Positions 31,593 to 40,795 of a stretch of 64,000 bases of DNA are shown here, piece after piece. The position numbers and the translations under genes are program-made. The DNA comes from Bradyrhizobium sp. ISRA464. Its GTDB lineage: Bacteria; Pseudomonadota; Alphaproteobacteria; Rhizobiales; Xanthobacteraceae. The stretch is taken from assembly GCF_029910095.1 (NCBI RefSeq), contig NZ_CP094526.1:5456001-5520000 (forward strand). Direction: 5' to 3'. The notes under the pieces were generated by a model that ran no database searches, was not told where the DNA came from, and saw nothing but the letters and a program-made list of their open reading frames with translations. The number at the start of each line of letters is the position of its first letter. Position 1 is the first letter of the stretch.

Positions 31593-32084
31593 ATGGCGCA
31601 AGCAGAAAATTCTGCGGCCGGCAGTTTCGAAGCCGATTTCTGGAAGGACGCGAAGCTGCGCAAGGTCTGGGACGAGATCGTCCCCGGCGAGCCGCGCAAG
31701 ACGCTGCCCTACAAGCTGACGCAGGAGGCAATCGCGCTGTATTGCCGCGCGGTCGGCGAGACCAATCCGCTCTATCTCGACGAAGCGGTGGCGAAGGCCG
31801 GCCCCTATGGCGGGCTGATCGCGCCGCCCTCGATCCACATCCTGTTGATGTTCGCCTGCACGCCGGCCGACGACTGGATGCGCTCACCGGGCACCGTCAA
31901 TGCCGGGCAGTCCTGGAGCTACAACATCCCTGCCCGCCCCGGCGACACCATCACGCTGCAGGCCCGCGCGCTCGACAAGTTCATCAAGCGCGAGCGGCTG
32001 TTTGTGGTGCACGACAACGTCTTCTTCAACCAGCATGGCGACGTGATCTGCTCGGGTCGCGGCCAGACCATCCGTCCGATGTAA
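31593..32084 (+). CDS. MaoC-like dehydratase, N-terminal-type hotdog subunit (FAS1-like dehydratase)
   Basis: 163 residues; AGGAG lies 11 bases upstream. Single hotdog fold: TLPYKLTQEAIALYCRAVGETNPLYLDE, AGPYGGLIAPPSIHILLMFACTPADDWM, then VNAGQSWSYNIPARPGDTITLQARALDKFIKRERLFVVHDNVFFNQHGDVICSGRGQTIRPM. It matches the MaoC_dehydrat_N type that pairs with a second hotdog subunit in two-component enoyl-CoA hydratases. The partner follows 11 bases downstream. Together they would hydrate an unsaturated acyl-CoA. The substrate may be a branched or dicarboxylic acyl-CoA (mesaconyl-type); this is inference. Confidence 0.88.
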   Translation: MAQAENSAAGSFEADFWKDAKLRKVWDEIVPGEPRKTLPYKLTQEAIALYCRAVGETNPLYLDEAVAKAGPYGGLIAPPSIHILLMFACTPADDWMRSPGTVNAGQSWSYNIPARPGDTITLQARALDKFIKRERLFVVHDNVFFNQHGDVICSGRGQTIRPM

Positions 32085-32095
32085 GGAAGTTCAGG

Positions 32096-32548
32096 ATGAC
32101 CACAGTGAATTTCGATCAGCTCAAGGCCGGCGACACCATCGACGGTCCCGCGTTTGCCATCTCGCGGGAATCCATCCGCCTGTTCTGCGATGCCTCGCTC
32201 GACTACAACCCGCTGCATCTCGACGACGACTACATGAAGGGCAATTTCGGCAAGACCAATTTCGGCGGCATCATCATGCACGGCATGAACAATTTCGGCC
32301 TGATCTCGCGCATGCTGACCGACTGGGCGATGCCCGCGGGCGCGATCCATCGCCGCCTCGAGACGCGCTGGCTGAAGCCGGTGAAGCCCGGCGACACGAT
32401 CCGCCCGGCCGGCACCATCAAGGCCAAGCAAGTGACCACCAAGTCGCGCTGGGTGCTGGTCGATGTGTCCGTGCAGAACCAGCGCGGCGAAACGGTTGCA
32501 GCCGGCGAAGCGATGCTGGAGTTCCCCGCGAGCGCGAAAGCGGGTTAA
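32096..32548 (+). CDS. MaoC-family (R)-specific enoyl-CoA hydratase subunit
   Basis: 150 residues. The start overlaps a purine-rich AAGGAAGTTCAGG stretch. Hotdog protein with the hydratase-2 motif region ISRESIRLFCDASLDYNPLHLDDDYMKGNFGKTNFGGIIMHGMNNFGLISRML: Asp and His around DYNPLHLD and GIIMHGM fit the catalytic pair of MaoC/R-hydratases. The C-terminal strand is WLKPVKPGDTIRPAGTIKAKQVTTKSRWVLVDVSVQNQRGETVAAGEAML. It forms the catalytic half of a two-subunit enzyme with the preceding gene. Confidence 0.88.
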   Translation: MTTVNFDQLKAGDTIDGPAFAISRESIRLFCDASLDYNPLHLDDDYMKGNFGKTNFGGIIMHGMNNFGLISRMLTDWAMPAGAIHRRLETRWLKPVKPGDTIRPAGTIKAKQVTTKSRWVLVDVSVQNQRGETVAAGEAMLEFPASAKAG

Positions 32549-32846
32549 CGGAGTGCGCTGAAGCAGCGAGCTCTACTTCGCCTCGACCCCGTAAGAACGA
32601 GGCGAGGGAGCGCGGTCCCGTCGCGCAGCCATTCGAGCTGATCTGAAAGCAAACAATGCTCGGCAAGCCCTGCCGGGCCGCGGGCAAGCGTTCCCAGGCC
32701 CAGGCAGGAGGTCGCGCTGGCCGAACCCGGCCGTCCCTGAATAGCCTCCCCGCCCCGCCACCAACCTGAAGCTTTCGCAACCATTCGGAACGCCGGGAAC
32801 TTTCGCGAATGAGATAGGTTCTCATTGCAAACCAGAGGCCTCGTCC
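32549..32846. other. intergenic region with a possible EcfG-type promoter
   Basis: No gene seen in 298 bases. GGAAC (32796-32800), 16 bases, then GGTT (32817-32820) is one base off the GGAAC-N16-CGTT general-stress consensus and lies 27 bases before the DUF3311 gene. Confidence 0.3.
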
Positions 32847-33044
32847 ATGCGCAGCATCCGCTGGCTCGCCGTTGCCCCGTTCCTCGCTCTCCTCGTCGGC
32901 CCGTTCTTCGTCAACCGAGCGACGCCGCTCATCCTCGGCCTGCCATCCCTGCTGGCCTGGATCGTGGTGTGGATTCTGCTCACCTCCCTCATCATGGCCG
33001 TGATCTACGCGGCCGATCCGATCAACCGGGAGGACGAGCCATGA
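32847..33044 (+). CDS. DUF3311 small membrane protein
   Basis: 65 residues, two transmembrane helices (WLAVAPFLALLVGPFFVN and LLAWIVVWILLTSLIMAVIY) with the GLPSLLAWIVVWILLTS pattern of DUF3311. Genes of this family are regularly found just before a sodium:solute symporter gene, with which the protein is presumed to act. Here the stop codon overlaps the symporter start by ATGA (33041-33044). Confidence 0.88.
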   Translation: MRSIRWLAVAPFLALLVGPFFVNRATPLILGLPSLLAWIVVWILLTSLIMAVIYAADPINREDEP

Positions 33045-34507
33045 ACGCAGCGCTGCCCTTCATCGCCGCCGCCGCGCTGCTGGCGCTGGTCCTTGGCTTT
33101 CTCGCCCGACGCGGCAAGGACATGAACCTCGAGCAGTGGACGGTCGGCGGACGCGGGTTCGGCGCGATCTTCGTGTTCCTGCTGCTCGCCGGAGAGATCT
33201 ACACCACCTTCACCTTCCTCGGCGGCAGTGGCTACGCCTACGGCAAAGGCGCGCCGGCCTATTACATTCTCGCCTACGGCACGCTCGCCTACGTGCTCTC
33301 CTATTTCATGCTGCCGCCGATCTGGCGCTACGCCAAGGAAAACCGGCTCTACTCTCAGTCGGACTTCTTCGTGCGCAAATACGACAGCCCGACGCTCGGC
33401 GTGATCGTCGCGCTCGTCGACATCGCGGCGCTGATCCCCTACCTCGTGCTCCAGTTCAAGGGGCTCGGCATCATCGTCGAAGTCGCCGGCTACGGCGCGA
33501 TCTCCTCGACACTTGCGATCTGGATCGGGGCCGCCATCGTCGCGGCCTACGTCATGGTGTCGGGCGTGCACGGTTCGGCATGGACCTCGGTCGCCAAGGA
33601 TACCTTGATCCTCGGCATCGTGATCTTCCTCGGCATCTATCTGCCCTATCATTATTACGGCGGACTGGGGTCGATGTTCGCGGCGATCGAGCAGGCCAAG
33701 CCGGGATTTATCGTGCTGCCACCGCACGGCGAGAGCCTGTGGTGGTTCTCCTCGACCGTACTGCTCACCGCCCTCGGCTTTTACATGTGGCCGCACACGT
33801 TCGGCTCGATCTACACCGCCAAGAGCGCCACGGTGATCCGCAAGAATGCGATCGTGCTGCCGCTCTATCAGCTCATCCTGCTGTTTGTGTTTTTCGTCGG
33901 CTTCGCGGCGACCCTGCAGGTCCCCGGACTCACGGGCTCGAACATCGACCTTGCGCTGTTCAAGCTGTCGGTGAAGACGTTCGATCCCTGGTTCGTTGGC
34001 GTGATCGGCGCGACCGGCGTGCTCACCGCACTGGTGCCGGGCTCGATGATCCTGATGACCGCCGCGACGTTGATCGCCAACAATCTCTACCGCGTCGTCA
34101 AGCCGTCGGCCGATGACGAGCAGGTATCGCGGCTTGCGAAGATCCTGGTGCCGCTGGTGGCGCTGGTTGCGGTGTTCTTCACCTTGAAGGGCGGGGAGAC
34201 CATCGTGGCCCTCCTGCTGATGGGCTACAGCTTTGTAACGCAGCTGTTTCCCGCCCTGGTGCTCAGCCTCGCGCAGCGCAACATCGCCACGCGCGAGGGT
34301 GCGGCGGCGGGCATCATCGCCGGCGTCGTCACGGTCGCCGTCGTCAGCCTGACGGGCGTGAACTTCCACAAGCTGTCGTGGCTGCCGACCCAGGTCCAGG
34401 ACCTCAACATCGGCATCGTCGCACTGGCGGTGAATCTCATTGTGCTGATTGCGGTCAGCCTGACGATGCGGCTCGCCGCGGCGCCGGCGCGCGCTGCCGC
34501 GGAATAA
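33041..34507 (+). CDS. sodium:solute symporter (SSS family)
   Basis: 488 residues from ATG 33041, behind GGGAGG with 7 bases of spacing. About 13 membrane segments. SSS landmarks: NLEQWTVGGRGFGAIFVFLLLAGEIYTTFTFLGGSGYAYGKGAPAYYILAYG (TM1-2, sodium and substrate site) and TALGFYMWPHTFGSIYTAKSATVIRKN. Members carry pantothenate, proline, acetate, other monocarboxylates or sugars with sodium across the inner membrane; the DUF3311 partner points to the organic-acid/unknown subgroup. It is coupled translationally to the preceding small gene. Confidence 0.92.
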   Translation: MNAALPFIAAAALLALVLGFLARRGKDMNLEQWTVGGRGFGAIFVFLLLAGEIYTTFTFLGGSGYAYGKGAPAYYILAYGTLAYVLSYFMLPPIWRYAKENRLYSQSDFFVRKYDSPTLGVIVALVDIAALIPYLVLQFKGLGIIVEVAGYGAISSTLAIWIGAAIVAAYVMVSGVHGSAWTSVAKDTLILGIVIFLGIYLPYHYYGGLGSMFAAIEQAKPGFIVLPPHGESLWWFSSTVLLTALGFYMWPHTFGSIYTAKSATVIRKNAIVLPLYQLILLFVFFVGFAATLQVPGLTGSNIDLALFKLSVKTFDPWFVGVIGATGVLTALVPGSMILMTAATLIANNLYRVVKPSADDEQVSRLAKILVPLVALVAVFFTLKGGETIVALLLMGYSFVTQLFPALVLSLAQRNIATREGAAAGIIAGVVTVAVVSLTGVNFHKLSWLPTQVQDLNIGIVALAVNLIVLIAVSLTMRLAAAPARAAAE

Positions 34508-34694
34508 GTCCGAGAAAGCGACGCGAAACCAGACATCGCTGATGCTCTGAGAGAGGCCATCCGCCCCGACTTTGGCGATTCGAAGCATGTCTGGTAAGTG
34601 GGTAATCTCGGGCTTGACGCCGCAGATTTCGATTCAGACTGACGAGATATCGGTCTAATAGTCCAGCAAAGATGACCGCCGGGGAAACGAGGAC

Positions 34695-36314
34695 ATGCCG
34701 CGAAGGCTCGAGGGTGATTTCGACTACATTATCGTCGGCGCGGGCACGGCCGGCTGCATCATGGCCAACCGCCTGTCGGCCGATCCGAACAAGCGCGTGC
34801 TGCTGCTGGAAGCCGGCGGCAAGGACAACTGGATCTGGTTTCACATCCCGGTCGGCTATCTCTTCGCGATCGGCAATCCGCGCTCGGACTGGATGTTCAA
34901 GACCGAGGCCGAGCCCGGCCTGAATGGCCGCGCGCTGAGCTATCCGCGCGGCAAGGTGATCGGCGGCTCGTCGGCGATCAATGCCATGATCTCGATGCGC
35001 GGACAGGCCGCCGATTACGATCACTGGCGCCAGCTCGGGCTCACTGGCTGGAGCTACAGCGACGTGCTGCCAGTGTTCAAGCGGCTCGAGGATCACTTCC
35101 TGGGCGAAAGCGAGCATCACGGCGTCGGCGGCGGCTGGCGCATCGAGGCACCGCGGCTGTCGTGGCAGGTCCTCGATGCGGTCGGTGATGCCGCGGAAGA
35201 GATGGGCATCAAGCGCATCCCGGACTTCAACACCGGCGACAACGAAGGCACCAGCTACTTCCATGTCAACCAGAAGCGCGGCCGGCGCTGGTCGTCGGCG
35301 CGCGGCTTCCTCAAGCCAGTGCTCAATCGCCCCAACCTGCGGCTGGAGACCAATGTGCTGGTCGACCGCCTGATCATCGAGAGCGGCCGTGCCGCAGGCG
35401 TGCTGTTCCGCCAGGGCAACGATGTGGTCGAGGCGCGCGCGAAGGGCGAAGTGATCCTCTGCGCCGGCTCGATCGGCACGACGCAAGTGCTACACCGCTC
35501 CGGCATTGGCCCGTCCGAGTGGCTGTCACCGCTCGGCATCGATATCGTGCTCGATGTGCAGGGCATCGGCCGCAATTTGCAGGACCATCTGCAGCAGCGC
35601 GCGATCTACAAGGTCTCGGGCGTTCGCACGCTGAACGAGACCTATTACAACCTGTTCCGCCGCGGCCTGATGGGGCTCGACTACGCCTTCCGCCGCCGCG
35701 GTCCGCTGACCATGGCGCCGTCGCAGCTCGGCATCTTCACGCGCTCCGATCCGACACGGTCGCGCGCCAACATCCAGTTCCATGTGCAACCGCTGTCGCT
35801 CGACAAGTTCGGCGATCCGCTGCACCGCTTCCCTGCGATCACGGTGAGCGCCTGCAATCTGCAGCCGACCTCGCGCGGCACCGTGCGCATCCGTTCGTCC
35901 GCGCCGGACGAGAAGCCATCCATTGCACCGAACTACCTCGCGACCGACGACGACCGCCGGGTCGCCGCCGACGCGATCCGCACCACGCGGCGACTGATGA
36001 AGCAGAAGGCGCTGGAAAAGTACCACCCTGAGGAATTCCTGCCCGGCCCCTCCGTCGGCGACGACGATGCCGCACTCGCAAAGGCCGCGGGCGACATCGG
36101 CACCACGATCTTCCACCCCGTCGGCACCGCGAAGATGGGGACGGCCAACGATCCCCTGGCCGTCGTCGACGAGCGTCTGCGCTTCTACGGTCTCCACGGC
36201 CTGCGCATCGCTGACGCCTCCGTGATGCCGACGATCACCTCGGGCAACACCAACACGCCGACCGCGATGATCGCCGAGAAGGCTGCGGGAATGATCCTGC
36301 AGGACGCGCGATAG
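34695..36314 (+). CDS. GMC-family FAD-dependent oxidoreductase (choline/alcohol dehydrogenase type)
   Basis: 539 residues. The Rossmann FAD motif DYIIVGAGTAGCIMANRLSADPNKRVLLLEAG lies at 12-43, GGSSAINAMISMRGQAADYDHW (GMC signature 1) near 95-116 and the signature-2-like VILCAGSIGTTQVLHRSGIG near 255-275. HPVGTAKMG near 474-482 contains the active-site histidine, and the C-terminal NTNTPTAMIAEKAA closes the FAD site. Choline-dehydrogenase-like enzymes oxidise primary alcohols to aldehydes; substrate here unknown. The following hydrolase gene starts 4 bases after the stop, so they are co-transcribed. Confidence 0.93.
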   Translation: MPRRLEGDFDYIIVGAGTAGCIMANRLSADPNKRVLLLEAGGKDNWIWFHIPVGYLFAIGNPRSDWMFKTEAEPGLNGRALSYPRGKVIGGSSAINAMISMRGQAADYDHWRQLGLTGWSYSDVLPVFKRLEDHFLGESEHHGVGGGWRIEAPRLSWQVLDAVGDAAEEMGIKRIPDFNTGDNEGTSYFHVNQKRGRRWSSARGFLKPVLNRPNLRLETNVLVDRLIIESGRAAGVLFRQGNDVVEARAKGEVILCAGSIGTTQVLHRSGIGPSEWLSPLGIDIVLDVQGIGRNLQDHLQQRAIYKVSGVRTLNETYYNLFRRGLMGLDYAFRRRGPLTMAPSQLGIFTRSDPTRSRANIQFHVQPLSLDKFGDPLHRFPAITVSACNLQPTSRGTVRIRSSAPDEKPSIAPNYLATDDDRRVAADAIRTTRRLMKQKALEKYHPEEFLPGPSVGDDDAALAKAAGDIGTTIFHPVGTAKMGTANDPLAVVDERLRFYGLHGLRIADASVMPTITSGNTNTPTAMIAEKAAGMILQDAR

Positions 36315-36318
36315 CTCG

Positions 36319-37257
36319 ATGACGCAGCCGCACCGCATTGTCGTGGGCCGCGCCGACGCGCCGCTTGCGCTGGCACAATGGGGCGAGCCCGCCTCGGGCA
36401 AGCCGCCGGCGCTGCTGCTGCACGGCACCGGATTTGTCGCCGAGGTCTGGACCGAAGTCGCGGCGGCGCTGCCGTCAGACTACACGGTCTATGCGCTCGA
36501 CCGTCGCGGCCATGGGCTCAGCCACAAGCCGACCGCCGATCGCTATCACTTCCAGGATTTTGCCGAGGACGTCTGCACAGTGGTCGAGAGCCTCGACCTC
36601 CGTGGCATCTTCGGCATCGGCCACAGTGCCGGCGCCACCGACCTGTTGCTCGCGGCGAAGCTGATGCCCGGACGCTTCGCGCACCTGTTCGTGATCGAGC
36701 CGACGGTGATGGATCCGCGCACACCCCGCACCGGCGGCCTGAGCGAGTTGGCCATAGCATCGGTGCAAGGCGTGCTGCGCCGCCAGGCCGAATTCGACAG
36801 TCCGGACGTCCTGTTCCAGCGGCTGCGCAAGGCGCCGGCCTTCGCGCCATGGACCGAGCCTGCGCTCTGGGCCTATGTCCGCCACGGCTTCGCCGAGCTC
36901 GACGATGGCCGCATGCGGCTGCGCTGCACGCCCGAGATCGAATCCGCGCTGCTCAAGCCGATCTTCCAGGCGATGGAGCAGACCTATAGCGGCGATACGC
37001 GCGGCAATCCGTTTCCCTGGCTGTCCGAGATCAGCTGTCCGGTCCGCATCGCCACCGCCGAGCAGTCATGGCCGATCTACAAGGAGATGGCCGCACGTGC
37101 CGCCGCGCTGATCCCGCATGCAACCCGGTGGACATTCGAGGGCATCGGACACTGCGTCGCGCAGGAAGCGCCCGATCGGCTGCTCGATGCGCTCAGGACG
37201 TTCACCGCTGAAGTCGATGGGCACCCGCGCAACGATCCGGCGCCATCGTCGTTGTAA
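36319..37257 (+). CDS. alpha/beta-hydrolase
   Basis: 312 residues. Oxyanion loop LLLHGTGFVAEVW, strand YALDRRGHGLSHKP, nucleophile elbow GIGHSAGATDLLLAAKLMP (Ser in GHSAG), acid in VRIATAEQSWP... or nearby, and catalytic His in FEGIGHCVAQEAP near the C-terminus. Cytoplasmic esterase/lactonase/C-C hydrolase type. It sits 4 bases after the GMC oxidoreductase gene, so it may act on the oxidation product, for example hydrolysing a lactone or ester; this is inference only. Confidence 0.88.
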   Translation: MTQPHRIVVGRADAPLALAQWGEPASGKPPALLLHGTGFVAEVWTEVAAALPSDYTVYALDRRGHGLSHKPTADRYHFQDFAEDVCTVVESLDLRGIFGIGHSAGATDLLLAAKLMPGRFAHLFVIEPTVMDPRTPRTGGLSELAIASVQGVLRRQAEFDSPDVLFQRLRKAPAFAPWTEPALWAYVRHGFAELDDGRMRLRCTPEIESALLKPIFQAMEQTYSGDTRGNPFPWLSEISCPVRIATAEQSWPIYKEMAARAAALIPHATRWTFEGIGHCVAQEAPDRLLDALRTFTAEVDGHPRNDPAPSSL

Positions 37258-37321
37258 CGGCGTGACCAGCAGCCGGGTGGCCGCCCACTTGCTCGGGACG
37301 TGACGACCATGGTAGCAGCGG

Positions 37322-39241
37322 ATGCCCTTTTCGACGATTTCTGCCCTGGACGACAAGACTGGCTTCACCGGCGCGGCGCACAGCCGGTTTGAGCAGGCGC
37401 CGAGCGCGACCAGCATTCTGCTTGCCCTCGGCATCGTCTATGGCGATCTCGGCACCAGCCCTCTCTATACGCTGCAAACTATCGTTCACCTGATGGGCGA
37501 TAGCTTCACCCCGGAAGCTGCGCTCGGCTCGCTGTCGCTGATCGTCTGGGCGCTGATCATCACGATCTCGATCAAGTACTGCCTATTCGTGATGCGCGCC
37601 GACAATCATGGCGAGGGCGGCATTCTGGCGCTGATGGCGCTGACCGGCTCGCGATGGTCCGGCCGCGGCCGATGGCTGATCGCGCTCGGGCTGTTCGGCG
37701 CCACCCTGATCTATGGCGACGGCATCATCACGCCGGCCATCTCGGTGCTGAGCGCGGTCGAAGGCCTGAATGTCGCAACCGACGTGTTCAGGCCGTATAC
37801 GATGCCCATCGCCGCCGCGATTCTGATCGGGTTGTTCGCGTTTCAGCGTCACGGAACCGCAACCGTCGGCAAGGCGTTCGGCCCGGTGATGCTACTCTGG
37901 TTCCTGACCATGGCGACGCTCGGCATCAGCGCGGTCGCGCGGCATCCCGACGTCTTGCGCGCGCTCAATCCGGAACACGGCTTTCTGCTCCTGACCACCC
38001 ATGGTCTGCTCGGCTTCACCCTGCTCGGCGGCGTTTTCCTCGCGCTCACCGGCGGCGAAGCGCTCTACGCCGACATGGGACATGTCGGCCGCAAGCCGAT
38101 CCGGCTCGCCTGGTACGGGATCGTGCTGCCGGCGCTCGTGCTGAACTACGCAGGCCAGGTCGGCAATTTCATCGCATCGCCTGATCATGGCGCCAATCCG
38201 TTCTTCAAACTCGCACCGATCTGGGCGATCTACCCGCTGGTGGCGCTTGCGACGCTGGCGACCATCATCGCAAGCCAGGCCATCATCACCGGCTCGTTCT
38301 CCATGACGCGACAGGCCATGCAGCTCGGATGGTTTCCGGGCGTGAGGATCAACCAGACGTCGGCCGAGGAATACGGCCAGATCTACGTGCCCTTCGTTAA
38401 CTGGACTATGATGTGCCTGACAGTTGCGCTCGCGGTCGGCTTCGGCAGCTCCGATCGGCTCGCGGGCGCCTATGGCGCCGCCGTCTCAACGACCATGGTG
38501 CTGACCACCGCGCTGCTCTTTCAGGTGATGCGACGCACTTGGCACTGGAGCGCGGTGCGGGCGGCCGCGATCACGGGCGTGCTGCTCACGGTCGATCTTG
38601 CGTTCTTCCTCGCCAATCTCTTCAAGATCGAGGAAGGCGGCTGGATTCCCCTGCTGTTCGGCGCGCTGGTATTTGCCATCATGACCACCTGGCATTTCGG
38701 CATCGACGCGCTGCATCGGCGAAGCATGGCGCACGCGCAGCACGTCGATGCGTTTGTCGCCGGCCTGCACGAGCAGCACATCGTGCGCGTGCCGGGGACC
38801 GCGATCTTCCTCACCCGGCTCGGCCACAGGATTCCGCCGATCATCGTCGACTATGTCAGGCAGGCGCATTCGCTGCACCGGACGGCAATCGCGCTAACCG
38901 CAAGCTTTGAAAGCGTCCCCCGGATCCGGCCGGCCGATCGCATTCGCTGCCAGCAGCTCTGCGAAGGCCTCTGGCACATCACCGTGCATTTCGGCTTCGT
39001 CGAGATCCCGGATCTCCCGACCGTGCTGGCGAATGCGAAGCAGATCGGAGTGCCGGTCCAGCACGACACGACCTACTACATCGAGCGCCACGATCCCGTC
39101 AGCCGCCCGCGCCGCAATCCTTTGGCCCGATTCCAGATTGCGCTGTTCGCCTTCATGGCACGGAATTCCGCGCACGCGATCGATCGCTTCCGGATCCCGC
39201 GCGGCTCGCTGATCGAGATCGGCAGCCGGATGGAGATCTAG
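37322..39241 (+). CDS. kup: Kup-family potassium uptake protein
   Basis: 639 residues, the normal length. Twelve hydrophobic helices in the first 450 residues, beginning with the KUP signature [21 protein letters not shown] (35-55), then [24 protein letters not shown] and [24 protein letters not shown]-like region, followed by a cytoplasmic C-terminal domain ([58 protein letters not shown]). KUP proteins import potassium by proton symport. Bradyrhizobia usually have several copies. It is alone in its transcription unit. Confidence 0.96.
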   Translation: [639 protein letters not shown]

Positions 39242-39314
39242 CAACTGCGCCGCCGGTCGCGACGCGGCAGCATGATGGGCATTGTCGGGCCGTTCCATCA
39301 CCAACCGCTGCACG

Positions 39315-39345
39315 AAAAAATGCCGTCCCCTTGCGGGGACGGCAG
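39315..39345 (-). terminator. rho-independent terminator of the His-rich gene
   Basis: On the minus strand, CTGCCGTCCCC-GCA-AGGGGACGGCA is followed by TTTTTT (plus-strand AAAAAA at 39315-39320), about 30 bases after the stop codon of the gene. Confidence 0.85.
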
Positions 39346-39372
39346 ATGCTACTCACGCAGTACTGGAACCGA

Positions 39373-39588
39373 TCAATGCTTGCCGTGGCGCTCGGCGTGA
39401 TGCCGGCTGGCCTCGGTGTGGTGATGCTGGGCATGGCTCGCATGGCCATAGGCGCTATGCGCGTGGTGCGCCGCCTTCTCATGATCGCCGGCTTCCTGGT
39501 GCCTGGCAGCTTCGCGGTGATGGCGCGCCGCGTGTTCGTGATGCTCGGCCGCCTTGTTGTGATGCTCAACGCCTGCGTGGTCGCTCAT
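39373..39588 (-). CDS. very histidine-rich small protein
   Basis: 71 residues from ATG 39588, which has GGAG 6 bases upstream; longer frames upstream lack a ribosome site. 22 of 71 residues are His, in repeats such as AAEHHEHAARHHREAARHQ and HAQHHHTEASRHH, with Ala/Glu/Arg between them. It is predicted to be an all-helical, soluble protein. The composition points to metal (Ni, Cu, Zn or Co) binding or buffering. It is divergent from the Tat metallophosphoesterase/cupredoxin/ECF operon, whose first protein also starts with a His/Asp-rich segment (MSDHDHHDEEK). It has its own terminator. Confidence 0.8.
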   Translation of the reverse strand: MSDHAGVEHHNKAAEHHEHAARHHREAARHQEAGDHEKAAHHAHSAYGHASHAQHHHTEASRHHAERHGKH

Positions 39589-39832
39589 AGGGCTCTCCAA
39601 GTGTGGCGAAGGAAGTCTGCCATCTTTACGCAGGAGCGCTGACACTATGCTGACGGTTGCAAGACACCTTTGTTGCGGCCGTTCATATTCGGAAGCGTTT
39701 GGCCCCATTTCAAAGCCGCCCCTCACGAAATCGTCATCTCCCCTGTCCCGCCCGGGATGGCGGGAATAAACGCCCCCGCCCGCCGATCACTTCCCCGGAA
39801 ACCCAATCCCTGGGCCCACGGGAGACTTTGCC

Positions 39833-40777
39833 ATGAGCGATCACGACCATCACGATGAGGAAAAAGGCGTCAGCCGACGCAAGGTGCTGGAATGCATGAC
39901 CTGGGCCGGCACCGGCGTGCTCTGGACGATCACCGGGGGCGTGCCGCATTCGCTGGGCATTGTCGACTCGGCCGCGGCCGCCGAGGCGCCCGGCATGACG
40001 TTCATGCAGATCAGCGACAGCCATGTCGGCTTCGACAAGCCGGCCAATCCGAACGCCATCGGCACGCTGGAAGAGGCCATCAACAAGGTCAAGGCGATGC
40101 CGGCCAAGCCCTCCTTCATGATCCACACCGGCGACATCTCGCATCTGTCGAAGGCCTCCGAGTTCGACGACGCCGAGCGCATCATCTCGCAGGCCAAGCT
40201 CGACGTGCACTACGTGCCGGGCGAGCACGATTTCATCGACGAGGAAGTCAAGCTCTACAAGGAGCGCTACGGCCGCGGCACCAAGGGAGCCGGCTGGTAT
40301 TCCTTCGATGCCGGCGGCGTCCACTTCATCGGCCTCGTCAACGTCGTCGACCTCAAGGGCGGCGGCCTCGGCAATCTCGGCAACGAGCAGCTCGAATGGC
40401 TGGAGAACGACCTCAAGGGCCGTTCGAAGTCCACGCCGATCGTACTGTTCGCCCACATCCCGCTGTGGACTGTCTATCCGCAATGGGGCTGGGGCACCGA
40501 GGACGGCGGCCGCGCGCTTGAATATGTGAAGGGCTTCGGCTCGGTCACCGTACTCAACGGCCACATCCACCAGGTGATGCAGAAGGTCGAGGGCAACGTC
40601 ACCTTCCACACCGCGCGCTCCACCGCATTCCCGCAGCCGGCGCCGGGCTCTGCCCCCTCGCCCGGCCCGATGAAGGTCGAGGATTCAAAGCTGCGCAGCA
40701 TGCTCGGCGTCGCCAGCATCAACTTCAAGCAGGGCACCGAGCGGCTCGCCATCATCGACACGCCGCTGCAGGGCTAA
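39833..40777 (+). CDS. Tat-exported calcineurin-like metallophosphoesterase
   Basis: 314 residues. MSDHDHHDEEKGVSRRKVLECMTWAGTGVLW carries a twin-arginine signal (SRRKVL, 14-19). The two-metal phosphoesterase motifs are in order: QISDSHVG (Asp62, His64), IHTGDISH, PGEHDF (the usual Asn-His replaced by Glu-His), AHIPLW and NGHIHQ. It acts in the periplasm; the substrate is unknown. The Glu in PGEHDF replaces the standard GNHD asparagine, a metal ligand. It heads an operon with a cupredoxin 18 bases downstream, then an ECF sigma and its anti-sigma. Confidence 0.9.
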   Translation: MSDHDHHDEEKGVSRRKVLECMTWAGTGVLWTITGGVPHSLGIVDSAAAAEAPGMTFMQISDSHVGFDKPANPNAIGTLEEAINKVKAMPAKPSFMIHTGDISHLSKASEFDDAERIISQAKLDVHYVPGEHDFIDEEVKLYKERYGRGTKGAGWYSFDAGGVHFIGLVNVVDLKGGGLGNLGNEQLEWLENDLKGRSKSTPIVLFAHIPLWTVYPQWGWGTEDGGRALEYVKGFGSVTVLNGHIHQVMQKVEGNVTFHTARSTAFPQPAPGSAPSPGPMKVEDSKLRSMLGVASINFKQGTERLAIIDTPLQG

Positions 40778-40795
40778 GAAAAGGACGACAAAGCC

